Source: Macrostomum hystrix (taxonomy: Eukaryota > Platyhelminthes > Macrostomidae). From it: DNA of 64,000 nt. The notes beneath the pieces are model-generated. The model searched no databases, was not told where the DNA came from, and worked only from the letters and a program-made list of their open reading frames with translations. The DNA is taken from contig CATNEN010000003.1 in NCBI GenBank assembly GCA_950097015.1, forward strand, positions 2,417,001-2,481,000, read 5' to 3'. A program made the translations under genes and the position numbers. Below are positions 47,101 to 59,034 of this stretch, in pieces. Within the stretch, counting starts at the first letter, position 1; each line of letters opens with the position of its first letter.

Positions 47101-48504
47101 GTGTCACGGTGGCAGCCTTTCGTCGGCCAGCTGGCAAATTCAGGCCGATTTTGTCCAGCTTGTCGCGCAACGATCTGCCGCCATTCTTGCTCTTGGCCCG
47201 ACGCAGAACACCGCCGAGAAGAGAGGCGTTTAGACACTCCGGCGGACTCAACCGGCGCTGAATTTCCGCCACCGTGACTTTGTACTTGGAGGTGCTGGAT
47301 AGTAGACTCAACCTGCCAGGCACTGAGCAGAACAGCTCCGATGGCGCGCCGAGACCAGCTCCTATCAGGATGTCTTTGGCTGCGGCGGCTGCGGCAGCTG
47401 CTGCGGCTGCGGCTGAATCAGAAGTTGATTTTGTGCGAATGCCTATTGATGATGGATTGATTGTGTCAGATGAGTGACTCTCAGATATGTCAGGTGAGTG
47501 ACTGTCAGATACTTGATTAAAAATTAACACTCACAAAACTCACTTCGTCTTGTTACGGCCTGGTCGGGTGACATGTACGAACTGTCCTCTAGACTGGACT
47601 GAAATTTATTTGTGGATTGAGTTGCAGAGATGCACATTTATTTTGTCTGCCACTGCCTGTGAATCTCCTCATTCTCCAGCCCCTTCATATTTCTCTTTAA
47701 TGTCTCATCTCTTTCATTTCTCATCTCTCCCCAGTCTCAACTCTCCCCTGTCTCATCTCTCTCCTGTCTCATCTCTCCCCTGTCTTATCTCTTCCTGTCT
47801 CATCCCCCCTGTCTCATATCTTCCTGTCTCATCTCTTCCTGTCTCATCTCTCCCCTGTCTCATCTCTCCCAAGTCTTATCTCTCCACTGTTTCATCTCTC
47901 CCCAGTCTCATCTCTCCCCGGTCTCATCTCTCTCCCCTGTCTCATCTCTCCCCTGTCTCATCTCTCTCCCCTGTCTCATCTCTCCCCTGTCTCATCTCTC
48001 CCCTGTCTCATCTCTCCCGTGTCTCTTCTCTCCCAAGTCTTATCTCTCCTCTGTTTCATCTCTTCCCGGTCTCATCTCTCCCCTGTCTCAAAAGCAAAAA
48101 GCTTACCTGGTTATCCAAGCTATGAACTGACAATCCGAGTCCAAGATGTTCCAGATGCTGCTGATGCTGCTGATGCTGTTGCAACTGCTGCTGCTGCTGA
48201 TGATGCTGAAGATGCTGCTGCTGCTGCTGTTGCTGTTGTTGATGCTGCTGCTGTTGCAGATCGTGTCTTCCACGAGCGGCCAGAGCGGCAGTGGCCACAG
48301 CGGCGGTCTGGTAGCCCCTGCAGCCGTGGGGATCAGCAGTTCCGTAGATTGAGCCGTAGCCAGCAGCGTTGGCGCTGGCAAACTGGTGCCAGGGATCGTG
48401 GAATTCGGCTGCTGACATCGAGTGCTGATGCGCGGCCTGGTGCGGGTGATGCGGGTAGGGCGGCGGAAAATATGGCGGTTGAAAGTCTGCCGGCGGCTGC
48501 TGCG

Positions 48505-48541
<37 letters not shown>

Positions 48542-51500
48542 AGGCGTCGTCGAGACAGCAGCCGCGGCAACCGCAGCAGCAGCAGCGGCAGAGGCTGAAT
48601 GATGATGAACGCCAACCGACGAGGACGAAGCTTGTGGTCCGCCAAAGCCGAGACATTGAAGGCTGTGAAGGTCACCGCTTCGGCGATCCTGTTTAGGGAA
48701 TTATTTGGTGGTTTTTGGATTTAGGTGTCCATCCTTAAAGACACAATGTCCATCCTCAAAGACACAATGTCCATCCTTAAAGACACAATGTCCATCCTCA
48801 AAGACACAGTGTCCATCCTCAAAGACACTATATTCATCCTCAAAGACACTATATTCACCCTAAAAGACACGATGTCCATCCTCAAAGACACAATGTCAAT
48901 CCTCAAAGACACGATGTCAATCCTCAAAGACACAGTGTCAATTCTTAAAGACACAATGTCCATCCTCAAAGACACAATGTCAATCCTCAAAGACACAGTG
49001 TCAATTCTTAAAGACACAATGTCCATCCTTAAAGACACAATGTCCATCCTCAAAGACACAATGTCAATTCTTAAAGACACAATGTCCATCCTCAAAGACA
49101 CAATGTCCATCCTTAAAGACACAATGTCCATCCTTAAAGACACAATGTCCATCCTCAAAGACACAATGTCCATCCTCAAAGACACAATGTCCATCCTTAA
49201 AGACACAATGTCCATCCTCAAAGACACAATGTCCATCCTCAAAGACACTATATTCACCCTAAAAGACACGATGTCCATCCTCAAAGACACAATGTCCATC
49301 CTCAAAGACACTATATTCACCCTAAAAGACACGATGTCCATCCTCAAAGACACAATGTCCATCCTCAAAGACACAATGTCAATTCTTAAAGACACAATGT
49401 CCATCCTTAAAGACACAATGTCCATCCTTAAAGACACAATGTCCATCCTCAAAGACACAATGTCCATCCTCAAAGACACTATATTCACCCTAAAAGACAC
49501 AATGTCCATCCTCAAAGACACAGTGTCCATCCTCAAAGACACTATATTCATCCTCAAAGACACTATATTCACCCTAAAAGACACAATGTCCATCCTCAAA
49601 GACACAGTGTCCATCCTCAAAGACACAGTGTCCATCCTCAAAGACACTATATTCATCCTCAAAGACACTATATTCACCCTAAAAGACACGATGTCCATCC
49701 TCAAAGACACAATGTCCATCCTCAAAGACACGATGTCCATCCTCAAAGACACAGTGTCCATCCTCAAAGACACTATATTCATCCTCAAAGAAACAATGTC
49801 CATCCTCAAAGACACTATATTCATCCTCAAAGACACAATGTCCATCCTCAAAGACACAATGTCAATCCTCAAAGACACGATGTCCATCCTCAAAGACACA
49901 GTGTCCATCCTCAAAGACACGATGTCCAGCCTTAAAGACACAATGTCCATCCTCAAAGACACAATGTGTATCCTCAAAGACACAGTGTCCATCCTCATAG
50001 ACACGATGTCCATCCTCAAAGACACAATGTCAATCCTCAAAGACACAGTGTCCATCCTCAAAGACACAATGTGTATCCTCAAAGACACAGTGTCCATCCT
50101 CATAGACACGATGTCCATCCTCAAAGACACAATGTCAATCCTCAAAGACACAGTGTCAATCCTCAAAGACACAGTGTCAATTCTTAAAGACACAATGTCC
50201 ATCCTCAAAGACACAATGTCAATCCTCAAAGACACAGTGTCAATTCTTAAAGACACAATGTCCATCCTTAAAGACACAATGTCCATCCTCAAAGACACAA
50301 TGTCAATTCTTAAAGACACAATGTCCATCCTCAAAGACACAATGTCCATCCTTAAAGACACAATGTCCATCCTTAAAGACACAATGTCCATCCTCAAAGA
50401 CACAATGTCCATCCTCAAAGACACAATGTCCATCCTTAAAGACACAATGTCCATCCTCAAAGACACAATGTCCATCCTCAAAGACACTATATTTACCCTA
50501 AAAGACACGATGTCCATCCTCAAAGACACAATGTCCATCCTCAAAGACACTATATTCACCCTAAAAGACACGATGTCCATCCTCAAAGACACAATGTCCA
50601 TCCTCAAAGACACAATGTCAATTCTTAAAGACACAATGTCCATCCTTAAAGACACAATGTCCATCCTTAAAGACACAATGTCCATCCTCAAAGACACAAT
50701 GTCCATCCTCAAAGACACTATATTCACCCTAAAAGACACAATGTCCATCCTCAAAGACACAATGTCCATCCTCAAAGACACAGTGTCCATCCTCAAAGAC
50801 ACAATGTCCATCCTCAAAGACACAGTGTCCATCCTCAAAGACACAATGTCCATCCTCAAAGACACAGTGTCCATCCTCAAAGACACAATGTCCATCCTCA
50901 AAGACACTATATTCATCCTCAAAGACACTATATTCATCCTCAAAGACACTATATTCACCCTAAAAGACACGATGTCCATCCTCAAAGACACAATGTCCAT
51001 CCTCAAAGACACAATGTCAATCCTCAAAGACACGATGTCCATCCTCAAAGACACAGTGTCCATCCTCAAAGACACGATGTCCAGCCTTAAAGACACAATG
51101 TCCATCCTCAAAGACACAATGTGTATCCTCAAAGACACAGTGTCCATCCTCATAGACACGATGTCAATCCTCAAAGACACAATTTCCAACCTCAAAGACA
51201 CAATGTCCATCCTTAAAGACACAATGTCCATCCTTAAAGACACAATGTCCATCCTCAAAGACACTATATTCACCCTAAAAGACACAATGTCCATCCTCAA
51301 AGACACAGTGTCCATCCTCAAAGACACTATATTCATCCTCAGAGACACTATATTCATCCTCAAAGAAACAATGTCCATCCTCAAAGACACTATATTCATC
51401 CTCAAAGACACTATATTCACCCTAAAAGACACGATGTCCATCCTCAAAGACACAATGTCCATCCTCAAAGACACAGTGTCCATCCTCAAAGACACTATAT

Positions 51501-53011
51501 TCATCCTCAAAGACACTATATTTACCCTAAAAGACACGATGTCCATCCTCAAAGACACAATGTCAATCCTCAAAGACACGATGTCAATCCTCAAAGACAC
51601 AGTGTCAATTCTTAAAGACACAATGTCCATCCTCAAAGACACAATGTCAATCCTCAAAGACACAGTGTCAATTCTTAAAGACACAATGTCCATCCTTAAA
51701 GACACAATGTCCATCCTCAAAGACACAATGTCAATTCTTAAAGACACAATGTCCATCCTCAAAGACACAATGTCCATCCTTAAAGACACAATGTCCATCC
51801 TTAAAGACACAATGTCCATCCTTAAAGACACGATGTCAATCCTCAAAGACACAATGTCAATCCTCAAAGACACGATGTCAATCCTCAAAGACACGATGTC
51901 CATCCTTAAAGACACGATGTCAATCCTCAAAGACACAATGTCAATCCTCAAAGACACGATGTCAATCCTCAAAGACACAATGTCCATCCTCAAAGACACA
52001 ATGTCAATTCTTAAAGACACAATGTCCATCCTCAAAGACACAATGTCCATCCTCAAAGACACAGTGCCCATCCTCAAAGACACAATGTCCATCCTCAAAG
52101 ACGCAATGTCCATCCTCAAAAACAGAATGTCCATCCTCAAAGACACAATGTCCATCCTCAAAGACACAATGTGTATCCTCAAAGACACAATGTCCATCCT
52201 CAAAGACACAATGTCCATCCTCAAAGACACAGTGCCCATCCTCAAAGACACAATGTCCATCCTCAAAGTCATAATGTCCATCCTCAAAACAGAATGTCCA
52301 CACTTACCTTCTCTCCATAATAGTGTTTATAGAAGCCGGATCCCTGAAAATTTCGAGAGTTTTCAAGGTTAATTGTATTTTTGATAGGCAATTCGCATAC
52401 TAACTACTTGCGACAAAACAAGATAAATAAGTAGTATAAGCTGGTCATGATGTGGATCTAATAAATGTCAAATTGGACGTATCTGAAAGCAGCCAATAAA
52501 ACAAAGCTTTTATAAATGTGACATATCCTAAAATGGGATATTTTAGCCTAATCTCTATGTAGTTAATTTCGTGATTAGAAATAACATCAAAGCAAGCTTT
52601 GAGTCCTTTGATGATATTCACAACCTTCTATATAGAGTTTGTTATACATTTAAATATTAAATCTAGCAGCCATCCTTAGTTTGATCCCAGTCTCAGCGGG
52701 ATCAGGCTCCCTATAATATCCCAATTGTACCCAGCATCAAAAATAGTATATGTAGAGACTGTTTGTCCGCTGTTTCCATTCCCTATAATTATCCACCTGT
52801 CCATATAAAAACTGCGAAGTTTGAGATGTTCAGAAGCTATACCATAAACATGACACCTCGATACAGGTTCACAAAATAAATTGAAATAGGGATAATTTTC
52901 CCAGCGGGGCTGTATATTACGTCCTAAATTTTCATGTCTTTAATACGGACGAAATTTGAGAAAGGTTAAACTCACCTGCCATCCATTTGAGTCGATTGCT
53001 AGAAAAGACAT
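44146..53011 (-). CDS. TFAP2: AP-2 transcription factor
   Basis: Seven minus-strand exons: 52976-53011, 52308-52343, 48107-48688, 47544-47598, 47080-47442, 45113-45257 and 44146-44437. GT-AG, phases agree, 502 aa. The N terminus [12 protein letters not shown] matches the MSILAKMGDWQ start of a vertebrate TFAP2A isoform. Exon 3 has [15 protein letters not shown], the PPxY transactivation motif, with Ala and Gln/His runs. Exons 5-7 give the AP-2 DNA-binding and helix-span-helix dimer domain: [76 protein letters not shown], all very close to vertebrates. AP-2 binds GCCNNNGGC and controls ectoderm and neural fates. Exon 2 adds 12 residues ([12 protein letters not shown]) absent from vertebrate AP-2 at this place. 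Exon 2's intron is a 3.6-kb array. Confidence 0.93.
44540..44999. repeat. 18-bp minisatellite in last TFAP2 intron
   Basis: Unit TGGGATCTTTCCTGAATA, about 25 copies, in the intron 44438-45112. It starts about 100 bp from the acceptor. Variants GGGATCATT and TGGAATC recur in the same order, suggesting block duplication. Confidence 0.97.
45268..45472. repeat. 18-bp minisatellite in TFAP2 intron 5
   Basis: Unit ATGGGATCTAAATAGACA, about 11 copies, starting 11 bp from the exon 45113-45257 acceptor. It passes into a degenerate 22-bp series ATCGATGGGATCTTAATAAA up to about 45780. Confidence 0.95.
45480..45785. repeat. Degenerate 22-bp tandem, TFAP2 intron 5
   Basis: About 12 diverged copies of AATCGATGGGATCTTAATAAAC. 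Shares the ATGGGATCT core with the neighbouring 18-bp array, so one probably gave rise to the other. Confidence 0.8.
46610..47065. repeat. 31-bp minisatellite in TFAP2 intron 5
   Basis: Unit CGCCCATCCAAAGTCTATCC+TCTCGCCCTCT, about 10 good copies plus degenerate ones upstream. Ends 15 bp before the donor of exon 47080-47442. Confidence 0.93.
47695..48092. repeat. 16-bp pyrimidine minisatellite in TFAP2 intron 3
   Basis: Unit CTGTCTCATCTCTCCC with many length variants, about 24 copies, in the intron 47599-48106, ending about 14 bp from the donor of exon 3. It is purine-rich on the transcribed sense strand. Confidence 0.93.
48724..52296. repeat. 21-bp minisatellite, about 170 copies, TFAP2 intron 2
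   Basis: Unit CATCCTCAAAGACACAATGT+C with variants ATCCTTAAAG, ATTCTTAAAG, TATATTCACCCTAAAAGACA and GTGTCC. It fills nearly all of the intron 48689-52307, starting about 35 bp from exon 3 and within 10 bp of the exon 2 donor. The unit has no stop in several frames, so both strands show continuous frames of about 1,190-1,215 codons. Long blocks with the same order of variants recur (for example about 49000-49500, 50230-50730 and 51660-51830). Confidence 0.98.
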
Positions 53012-54480
53012 TTATTCGGACAATAAGGCTCGCACTTTTTATTTTAGAGGGCCGGACACTCTATTATATTGTCTATGGCCCGAGGACAGAACGATGTAAC
53101 AGGCCCTATAATAACAGACTCTATGCTGTTAAGTGTGGTGAGACTGTCTCACACAGGCCTTCAGGCTAGCTATGCACTGTGTTGCAGAATCTGTCTCAGG
53201 AACTCTCTCTCTGTTGCTTTAACCCGCGGCCAAAGTCTCTTCTTTTTTTCTCCCCACTGCTGTCTCTCTCTGTGTCTCTCTGTCTTAATTCTCTGTTGCT
53301 TCTGGGAATGTCGCGAGAAGACAAAAAAGAACAGAGCCTGCGGTGGGAGGGCTTCGAAAATTGTGTTTGAGGCCTCGGACTGACTGTGACAGTTGCCTTT
53401 GGCTGGTCGGAGATGCCAGAGCTCGGACAGCGGAACAAGGGCCCTCGGGTAGTTCCGCATCTCCTCCTTATCCCCTGCTTTGCTGGGCCGAATATTTTCT
53501 CTCCCATTTTCCCCCGCAGACACTGGATGGCTGGAGGGGGGAGCTTCAAGCGGAGACTGCAGCGGGGCTGCCGCGGACCTATAGAATTTGTCCGAGAGCG
53601 ATTTTCCCCCCAAACCCCAACCCCTCCTCCGCAGATCCCCGGAGCAAAATATCCCCCCTCCCATCACCATTTCCTTCTATTCCGCATCCTCTCCAAGATA
53701 GTTGCTTTGGTGGCTGCATGCGCTGCTTCAGGGCTATTAGCTTGGTATGGAGGGAGAATTTCGTGAGGATAAAAATCCCCGCCTAATACAGCATCTTCTA
53801 GTCTTGACTTTCTCTTCCTACAGAATTCAATTTTCTAGCCGTCAGCATATACTCGTCTCTAATAATATCCCATAATAGGAGATGGGTCATTTCCCTTCCC
53901 TCCCTACCAAGTTCCCCAGTTGGTTAATGCCCTCAGGGCACGTGAGAGAAAGTTACAGAGAGAGCGCAAAGTCTTTGGACTGCACAATTACATTAATATA
54001 TTTTGGTAGATTACATTTCGCCTATATAGACCCAGCCTTTATCCTTGTATAACTTGGAAACTGTCGGACCATTAGTGAATTTTTTAGCCCAAACACGTTC
54101 AGTTGCTATGCGCTGGGGTAGTAACAGGTTGAAATAACGAAAGAAAGAATAAGCTTTTGTGTCGCCATAAGATTTCGTGCCGGTTCAAATTATACAAAAA
54201 TTATTTATGGTAAACTTTGGCCAACTCAGAAATCGATAGTTTATAGCAACCATTTTTCGGACCAATATTATTTTCTGTTGCAATTTTTGCTTCAGGCGGT
54301 TTTGACTTTGTAAATTGCAGTTGATCTGTGTGCGCTTCAGGGGATCAATTAGCATTTGTTTTTTACCTCATATACGCGGCTGACGCGATGGGTTGAAGAT
54401 TATTGGCTTTACATGCCTCTGCCGAAAAACTATCATCTCTTTGCCTTATCTTTTGAGCTAATTGGACCGCTATCTGTTGA
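53012..54480. promoter_or_regulatory. Upstream region of TFAP2, presumed promoter/5' UTR
   Basis: The 5' side of the TFAP2 start codon. 53170-53790 is less AT-rich than its surroundings and open in several frames on both strands, but these frames lack any domain, so I take it as regulatory or 5' untranslated sequence. A minus-strand donor-like GTAAAA near 54370 could end an upstream noncoding exon. No core promoter motif is clear. Confidence 0.3.
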
Positions 54481-54481
54481 C

Positions 54482-55005
54482 TGATAGGGGTGTTATCTGT
54501 GGGCTAAGAGGGGTGCTATCTATGGGCTATGAGGGGTGCTATCTATGGGCTAAGAGGGGTGCTATCTATGGGCTAATAGGGGTGCTATCTATGGGCTAAT
54601 AGGGGTGCTATCTATGGGCTAATAGGGGTGCTATCTATGGGCTAATAGGGGTGCTATCTATGGGCTAAGAGGGATGCTATCTATGGGCTATGAGGGGTGC
54701 TATCTATGGGCTATGAGGGGTGCTATCTATGGGCTAATAGGGGTGCTATCTATGGGCTAATAGGGGTGCTATCTATGGGCTAAGAGGGGTGCTATCTATG
54801 GGCTAAGAGGGGTGCTATCTATGGGCTATGAGGGGTGCTATCTATGGGCTAAGAGGGGTGCTATCTATGGGCTAATAGGGGTGTTATCTGTGGGCTAAGA
54901 GGGGTGCTATCTATGGGCTATGAGGGGTGCTATCTATGGGCTAAGAGGGGTGCTATCTATGGGCTAAGAGGGGTGCTATCTGTGGGGCTAATAGGAGTGA
55001 TATTT
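54482..55005. repeat. 23-bp minisatellite upstream of TFAP2
   Basis: Unit GGGCTAAGAGGGGTGCTATC+TAT with AATAGG and TATGAGG variants, about 22 copies. Confidence 0.96.
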
Positions 55006-57055
55006 ATGGCATAAGTGACATATTATAGCTCTCGCCATGCGTGCCGAGTTTATTTTTCTGAATCTGAAAGGGGGAAAATTATGCAAATGCGAAAATCAAA
55101 CAGAATTTCGAATAAAATAACGGGACAAAGAACTCAAGAAAGTGTATGCGGAGACAAAGCTTCAAAAGGATGAAACTAAAATGTTTTGAGCACTGCAGAG
55201 ACTCAAGCAATTATCTCTATAATAGGCCAGCATCCGCCCCAATAGTCATTTCCACATAAAGCTTCATTGATGAATTTCCTTTGAATTTGAAATAGTCTTT
55301 CGCAAATACTGATTCCATTTTTAAAAGAAATTTCGGTAGACAAAAACTGCTGAAAATTCAAAGACAATTTGAGCATGCATTGACGACCATTTTGTTATAA
55401 ACAATACTCAATTTAACTTTATATTAAATTCTTTTTGGTCTTCAAACAAGCCAACTGCATGTCATTGTCTTCTGCTTTTCCATCAGATGTCACTTTGCCT
55501 TTCTATATTACATCCATCGCTTCATCCATCTGTTATGGATATATCACTGGCGTCACTCCCCGGCATTGGAGGTTCCTCCTCTCTCACCCTCTCTACTCCT
55601 CCCTTCTCAACTCTCTTCTCTTGCCTCTCTACTTCTCTCTCACCCTCTCTTACCCTCTCTCACCCTATCTACTCCTCCATTCTCTCCTCTCTTCTCTCGC
55701 CTCTCTACTTCTCTCTCACCCTCTCTCACCCTCTCTCACCCTCTCTCCCTCTCTCTCACCCTCTCTCACCCTCTCTCACCCTCTCCCACACTCTCTCACC
55801 CTCTCTCCTTTCACTTCCTAGTCTTCTCCCGTTTTTCGTCTGTCGATCGCTTTCTTATAACGAGGGTGCCACAAAAATAGCGTATTTTCATATTTTCCGA
55901 TGACATCTTCATCGAAAATTGTGTTTATTGCTTTGCCAAGAAAAATCTTTAATAGAAGCAGAATCTTATCTAAAATTTAGTTCTAATATTTGATGGATTA
56001 AAGGATTAAAGATTGCAACAAAACACGAAGCGCAATCCGAAAATATGAAGCTTTTTTGTTACAATTTGGACTAGACAATGAAGCCCAGTTATTTTGGCAA
56101 ACATCGAAACACTAACGCTGGAGGCAATGAGCCAGAACGAGATCGCACACTGCACCCCATCATCAGGAAGAGAGGATTATAGCCAACCAGATTTCTCGAT
56201 GCCTTGATGTTTAAGCCTCCCTATAAGCCCCAACAACAAGCCGACAACATCTCAAGTATGAAAGAGATATTTTTAAAAAGGGTAGATTATCAGCCACTGG
56301 CTTAACGCGTTTCTAATGACAACAACCAAATAAACTGTCAAACCATTTTCACAGATAAAGATTTTTTCTAATCGATAACACTGCATGGATAGGATAAGTT
56401 TCTGTTGGAATAAACCTTGCGGCTATTCATTTATAGTTGGGTTTTAGACAATTTTCGGCATAGAAATGCGACTGAATTATAATGAAGCACTGACTTAACA
56501 CTTCTCGATATTAGTTTTTTTGAAGTGCCGCAGCAGAATGTGTGAATAATATTATAGAAACGTAATATATCTGGCTAGTCCTCTGGGAGATAGACACTTA
56601 CATAGACAGCCACACACCGCGTGATTTCTATAGGCCAAAGATGCGAGGAAATGATAAAAAAGATAATTTCTCTTCTTCTATCTCTCCATAGATATAGCCC
56701 GTACATATACTGAAACACTTGGCAAAGTTTCTTGGAAAAAAGAGAAAGGGATTAACGTTATACAACTCAGCCTGCATGAGTATTGCATTGGTTGGGGGAT
56801 CTGGGAAGATAAAGGCTGTATAATCCCCAGCCCGCGGCAATTTCAAATCCCGCTATATAGAATAGAAATATACCAGATAGAGACTCAGCTGTGCAAGTGT
56901 GCAAGCGAGCAGACAGTAAGCACACAGCAATGCTAATTTCTGCATTATCCATCAGCTCTGTCTCTGATTCTCTGTCTTTCTCTTGATATGCGACAGAAAG
57001 AGGTAGAGAGACAATCAAATAGTGAACGGGATAGACTGTAGAAAAATTGACGATA
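55006..57055. other. Stretch with CT repeats and no assigned gene
   Basis: Apart from the CT array at 55.6 kb, I see only weak candidates: a 34-codon frame at about 56078 (+) with MKPSYFGKHRNTNAGGNEPE, and a minus-strand open region at 56767-57000 containing EKDRESETELMDNAEIS. A good minus-strand donor GTAAGTG sits near 56600. These may be exons of an unrecognised minus-strand gene. Confidence 0.3.
55572..55815. repeat. 10-bp pyrimidine tandem (CTCTCACCCT)n
   Basis: Plus strand is almost pure CT with CTCTCACCCT units. Opposite polarity to the GA arrays at 57.1 and 57.9 kb. Confidence 0.9.
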
Positions 57056-57057
57056 CT

Positions 57058-57625
57058 AGAGAGAGGGTAAGAGAGTGAGAGAGGATGTGAGAGAGGATGA
57101 GAGAGTGTGAGAGAGGGTAAGAGAGTGTGAGAGAGGATGAGAGAATGTGAGAGAGGATGAGAGAATGTGAGAGAGGATGAGAGAATGTGAGAGAGGATGA
57201 GAGAGTGCGAGAGAGGATGAGAGAATGTGAGAGAGGATGAGAGAGTGCGAGAGAGGATGAGAGAGTGTGAAAGAGTGAGAGAGAGGATGAGAGAGAGTGA
57301 GAGAGTGCGAGAGAGGATGAGAGAGTGTGAAAGAGTGCGAGAGAGGATGAGAGAGTGTGAGAGAGTGAGAGAGTGCGAGAGAGGATGAGAGAGTGTGAGA
57401 GAGTGAGAGAGTGCGAGAGAGGATGAGAGAGTGTGAAAGAGTGCGAGAGAGGATGAGAGAGTGTGAGAGAGTGTGAGAGAGGATGAGAGAGGATGAGAGA
57501 GTGTGAAAGAGTGCGAGAGAGGATGAGAGAGTGTGAGAGAGTGAGAGAGTGTGAGAGTGGGTGAGAGTGTGAGAGAGGATGAGAGAGTGTGAGAGAGGGA
57601 CAGAGGGAGAGAGAGAGCGGGAGAG
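57058..57625. repeat. Purine minisatellite, GAGAGTGTGAGAGAGGAT type
   Basis: Plus strand built from GAGAGAGGATGAGAGAGTGT with GTGCGAGAG and GTGAAAGAG variants. Nearly pure purine plus T. Confidence 0.95.
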
Positions 57626-57679
57626 AGGAGAGAGGACACTGCCCTTTGAATTAAAAAAATCAAATGTTGAAATTGCTTC

Positions 57680-57860
57680 CGATATGTATCGAAAAAATTG
57701 AAATCAGGATTCGACCCAAGGCAACTCCAGACGCGTTTCGCTCTTATTGGAGCTCATCAGTAGAGTCCAGCCTAGCGCTCCAGCCTAGCGCTCTAGACTT
57801 TAGGCTATAGGCGCTTGTTCAAATCCAGCTTTCAATCTCAACATATCGTAATCGATTCGG
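57680..57860. mobile_element. Probable tRNA-related SINE between two GA arrays
   Basis: Contains CAGACGCGTTTCGCTCTTAT and GAGCTCATCAGTAGAG, then GGCGCTTGTTCAAATCCAGC, a B-box-like arm. The GACGCGTTTCG...CTCATCAG wording is known to me from flatworm short interspersed elements, which is a hint, not proof, of lineage. Confidence 0.45.
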
Positions 57861-57934
57861 CAGCGCCCCGCAAATCAATCCATACTCAGTCAACTCCGTG
57901 GCACTGACTCGGTCGTACGAGACGCCGGTGCTGG

Positions 57935-58500
57935 CCTGAGAGAGAGTGAGAGAGGAGAGAGAGTGAGAGAGTGTGAGAGAGGATGAGAGAGTGTGAGAGA
58001 GGATGAGAGAGTGTGAGAGAGGATGAGAGAGTGTGAGAGAGAGTTAGAGAGTGTGAGAGAGGATGAGAGAGTGTGAGAGAGAGTTAGAGAGTGTGAGAGA
58101 GGATGAGAGAGTGTGAGAGAGGATGAGAGAGTGTGAGAGAGAGTTAGAGAGTGTGAGAGAGGATGAGAGAGTGTGAGAGAGGGTGAGAGAGTGTGAGAGA
58201 GAGTTAGAGAGTGTAAGAGAGGATGAGAGAGTGTGAGAGAGGATGAGAGAGTGTGAGAGAGGATGAGAGAGTGTAAGAGAGGATGAGAGAGTGTGAGAGA
58301 GGATGAGAGAGTGTGAGAGAGGATGAGAGTGTGAGAGAGAGTTAGAGAGTGTGAGAGAGGATGAGAGAGTGTGAGAGAGGATGAGAGAGTGTGAGAGAGG
58401 ATGAGAGAGTGTGAGAGAGGATGAGAGAGTGTGAGAGAGGGTGAGAGAGTGTGAGAGAGGATGAGAGAGTGTGAGAGAGTGTGAGAGAGGGTGAGAGGAA
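57935..58500. repeat. 20-bp purine minisatellite GAGAGAGGATGAGAGAGTGT
   Basis: About 27 copies with GAGAGTTAGAG variants at regular places. On the minus strand it contains no GT at all and stays open, producing a 243-codon frame that begins with a hydrophobic segment (58520-58621) and runs through the array. Confidence 0.96.
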
Positions 58501-58519
58501 GCAGGATAAGGGGAGAGCC

Positions 58520-58621
58520 AGGATAGTTAGATAAGCTAAATAAATTCAGAAAGCAAGCAATGCTCAAAAAGATGATAAAAAGTAGCACAACAACTGCAGT
58601 GACCATTACCCCAACGATCAT
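58520..58621 (-). other. Hydrophobic segment, possible transmembrane exon
   Basis: The minus-strand frame from 58621 reads MIVGVMVTAVVVLLFIIFLS then IACFLNLF, a plausible membrane helix. No GT donor exists between it and the far side of the repeat, so it cannot be a standard exon joined to the coding-like piece ASTGVSYDRVSATELTEYG at 57877-57933. Unresolved. Confidence 0.2.
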
Positions 58622-59034
58622 ACGATTGTTTATAATAATATTTGATCAAGAAGTCGCGAGTGACTCCTAGATCACGTGGCTGCTAATCTAATTTTCTGTT
58701 TTACGCAACTCACCAAAAGAAACTTGACTTTGATTTTCCTCTTTACCATAAATGCACAATCAAGTGAAATGTTGTGTTTAGCTTTTTCTAAGTAGGTATT
58801 TGCGCAATTTCTCAAATTAGTTGCTATGCGTCCGTCGCGTGGGCAGTATAGCTGAATCCACACCCTCCCAATTAATCTAATTGAGATAAGACTTTCGATA
58901 TTTTGCTGTCATTATCTCATACCTTGTATCTCCTATTTTGTAAGACTGTTTCTTAGCAGGACTAAATAAGCAAAGCAACACGGGAACAACTTTGAGTATC
59001 AATTTGCTAAATTAATTCTCTACTCGACCCCACG

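Noticed and set aside
48721-52372. Frames of 1,188 and 1,215 codons on opposite strands
   Set aside because: Both are products of a 21-bp unit with no stop in those phases; they lie in a TFAP2 intron and have no non-repeat domain.
53170-53786. Overlapping frames of 104-166 codons on both strands
   Set aside because: Open in many phases because of base composition; no domain, and position suggests TFAP2 5' region.
57890-58621. 243-codon membrane protein with Leu/Ser/His repeats
   Set aside because: Only the first 30 residues are non-repetitive; the rest is a purine array read antisense. Kept only as a weak hydrophobic segment.
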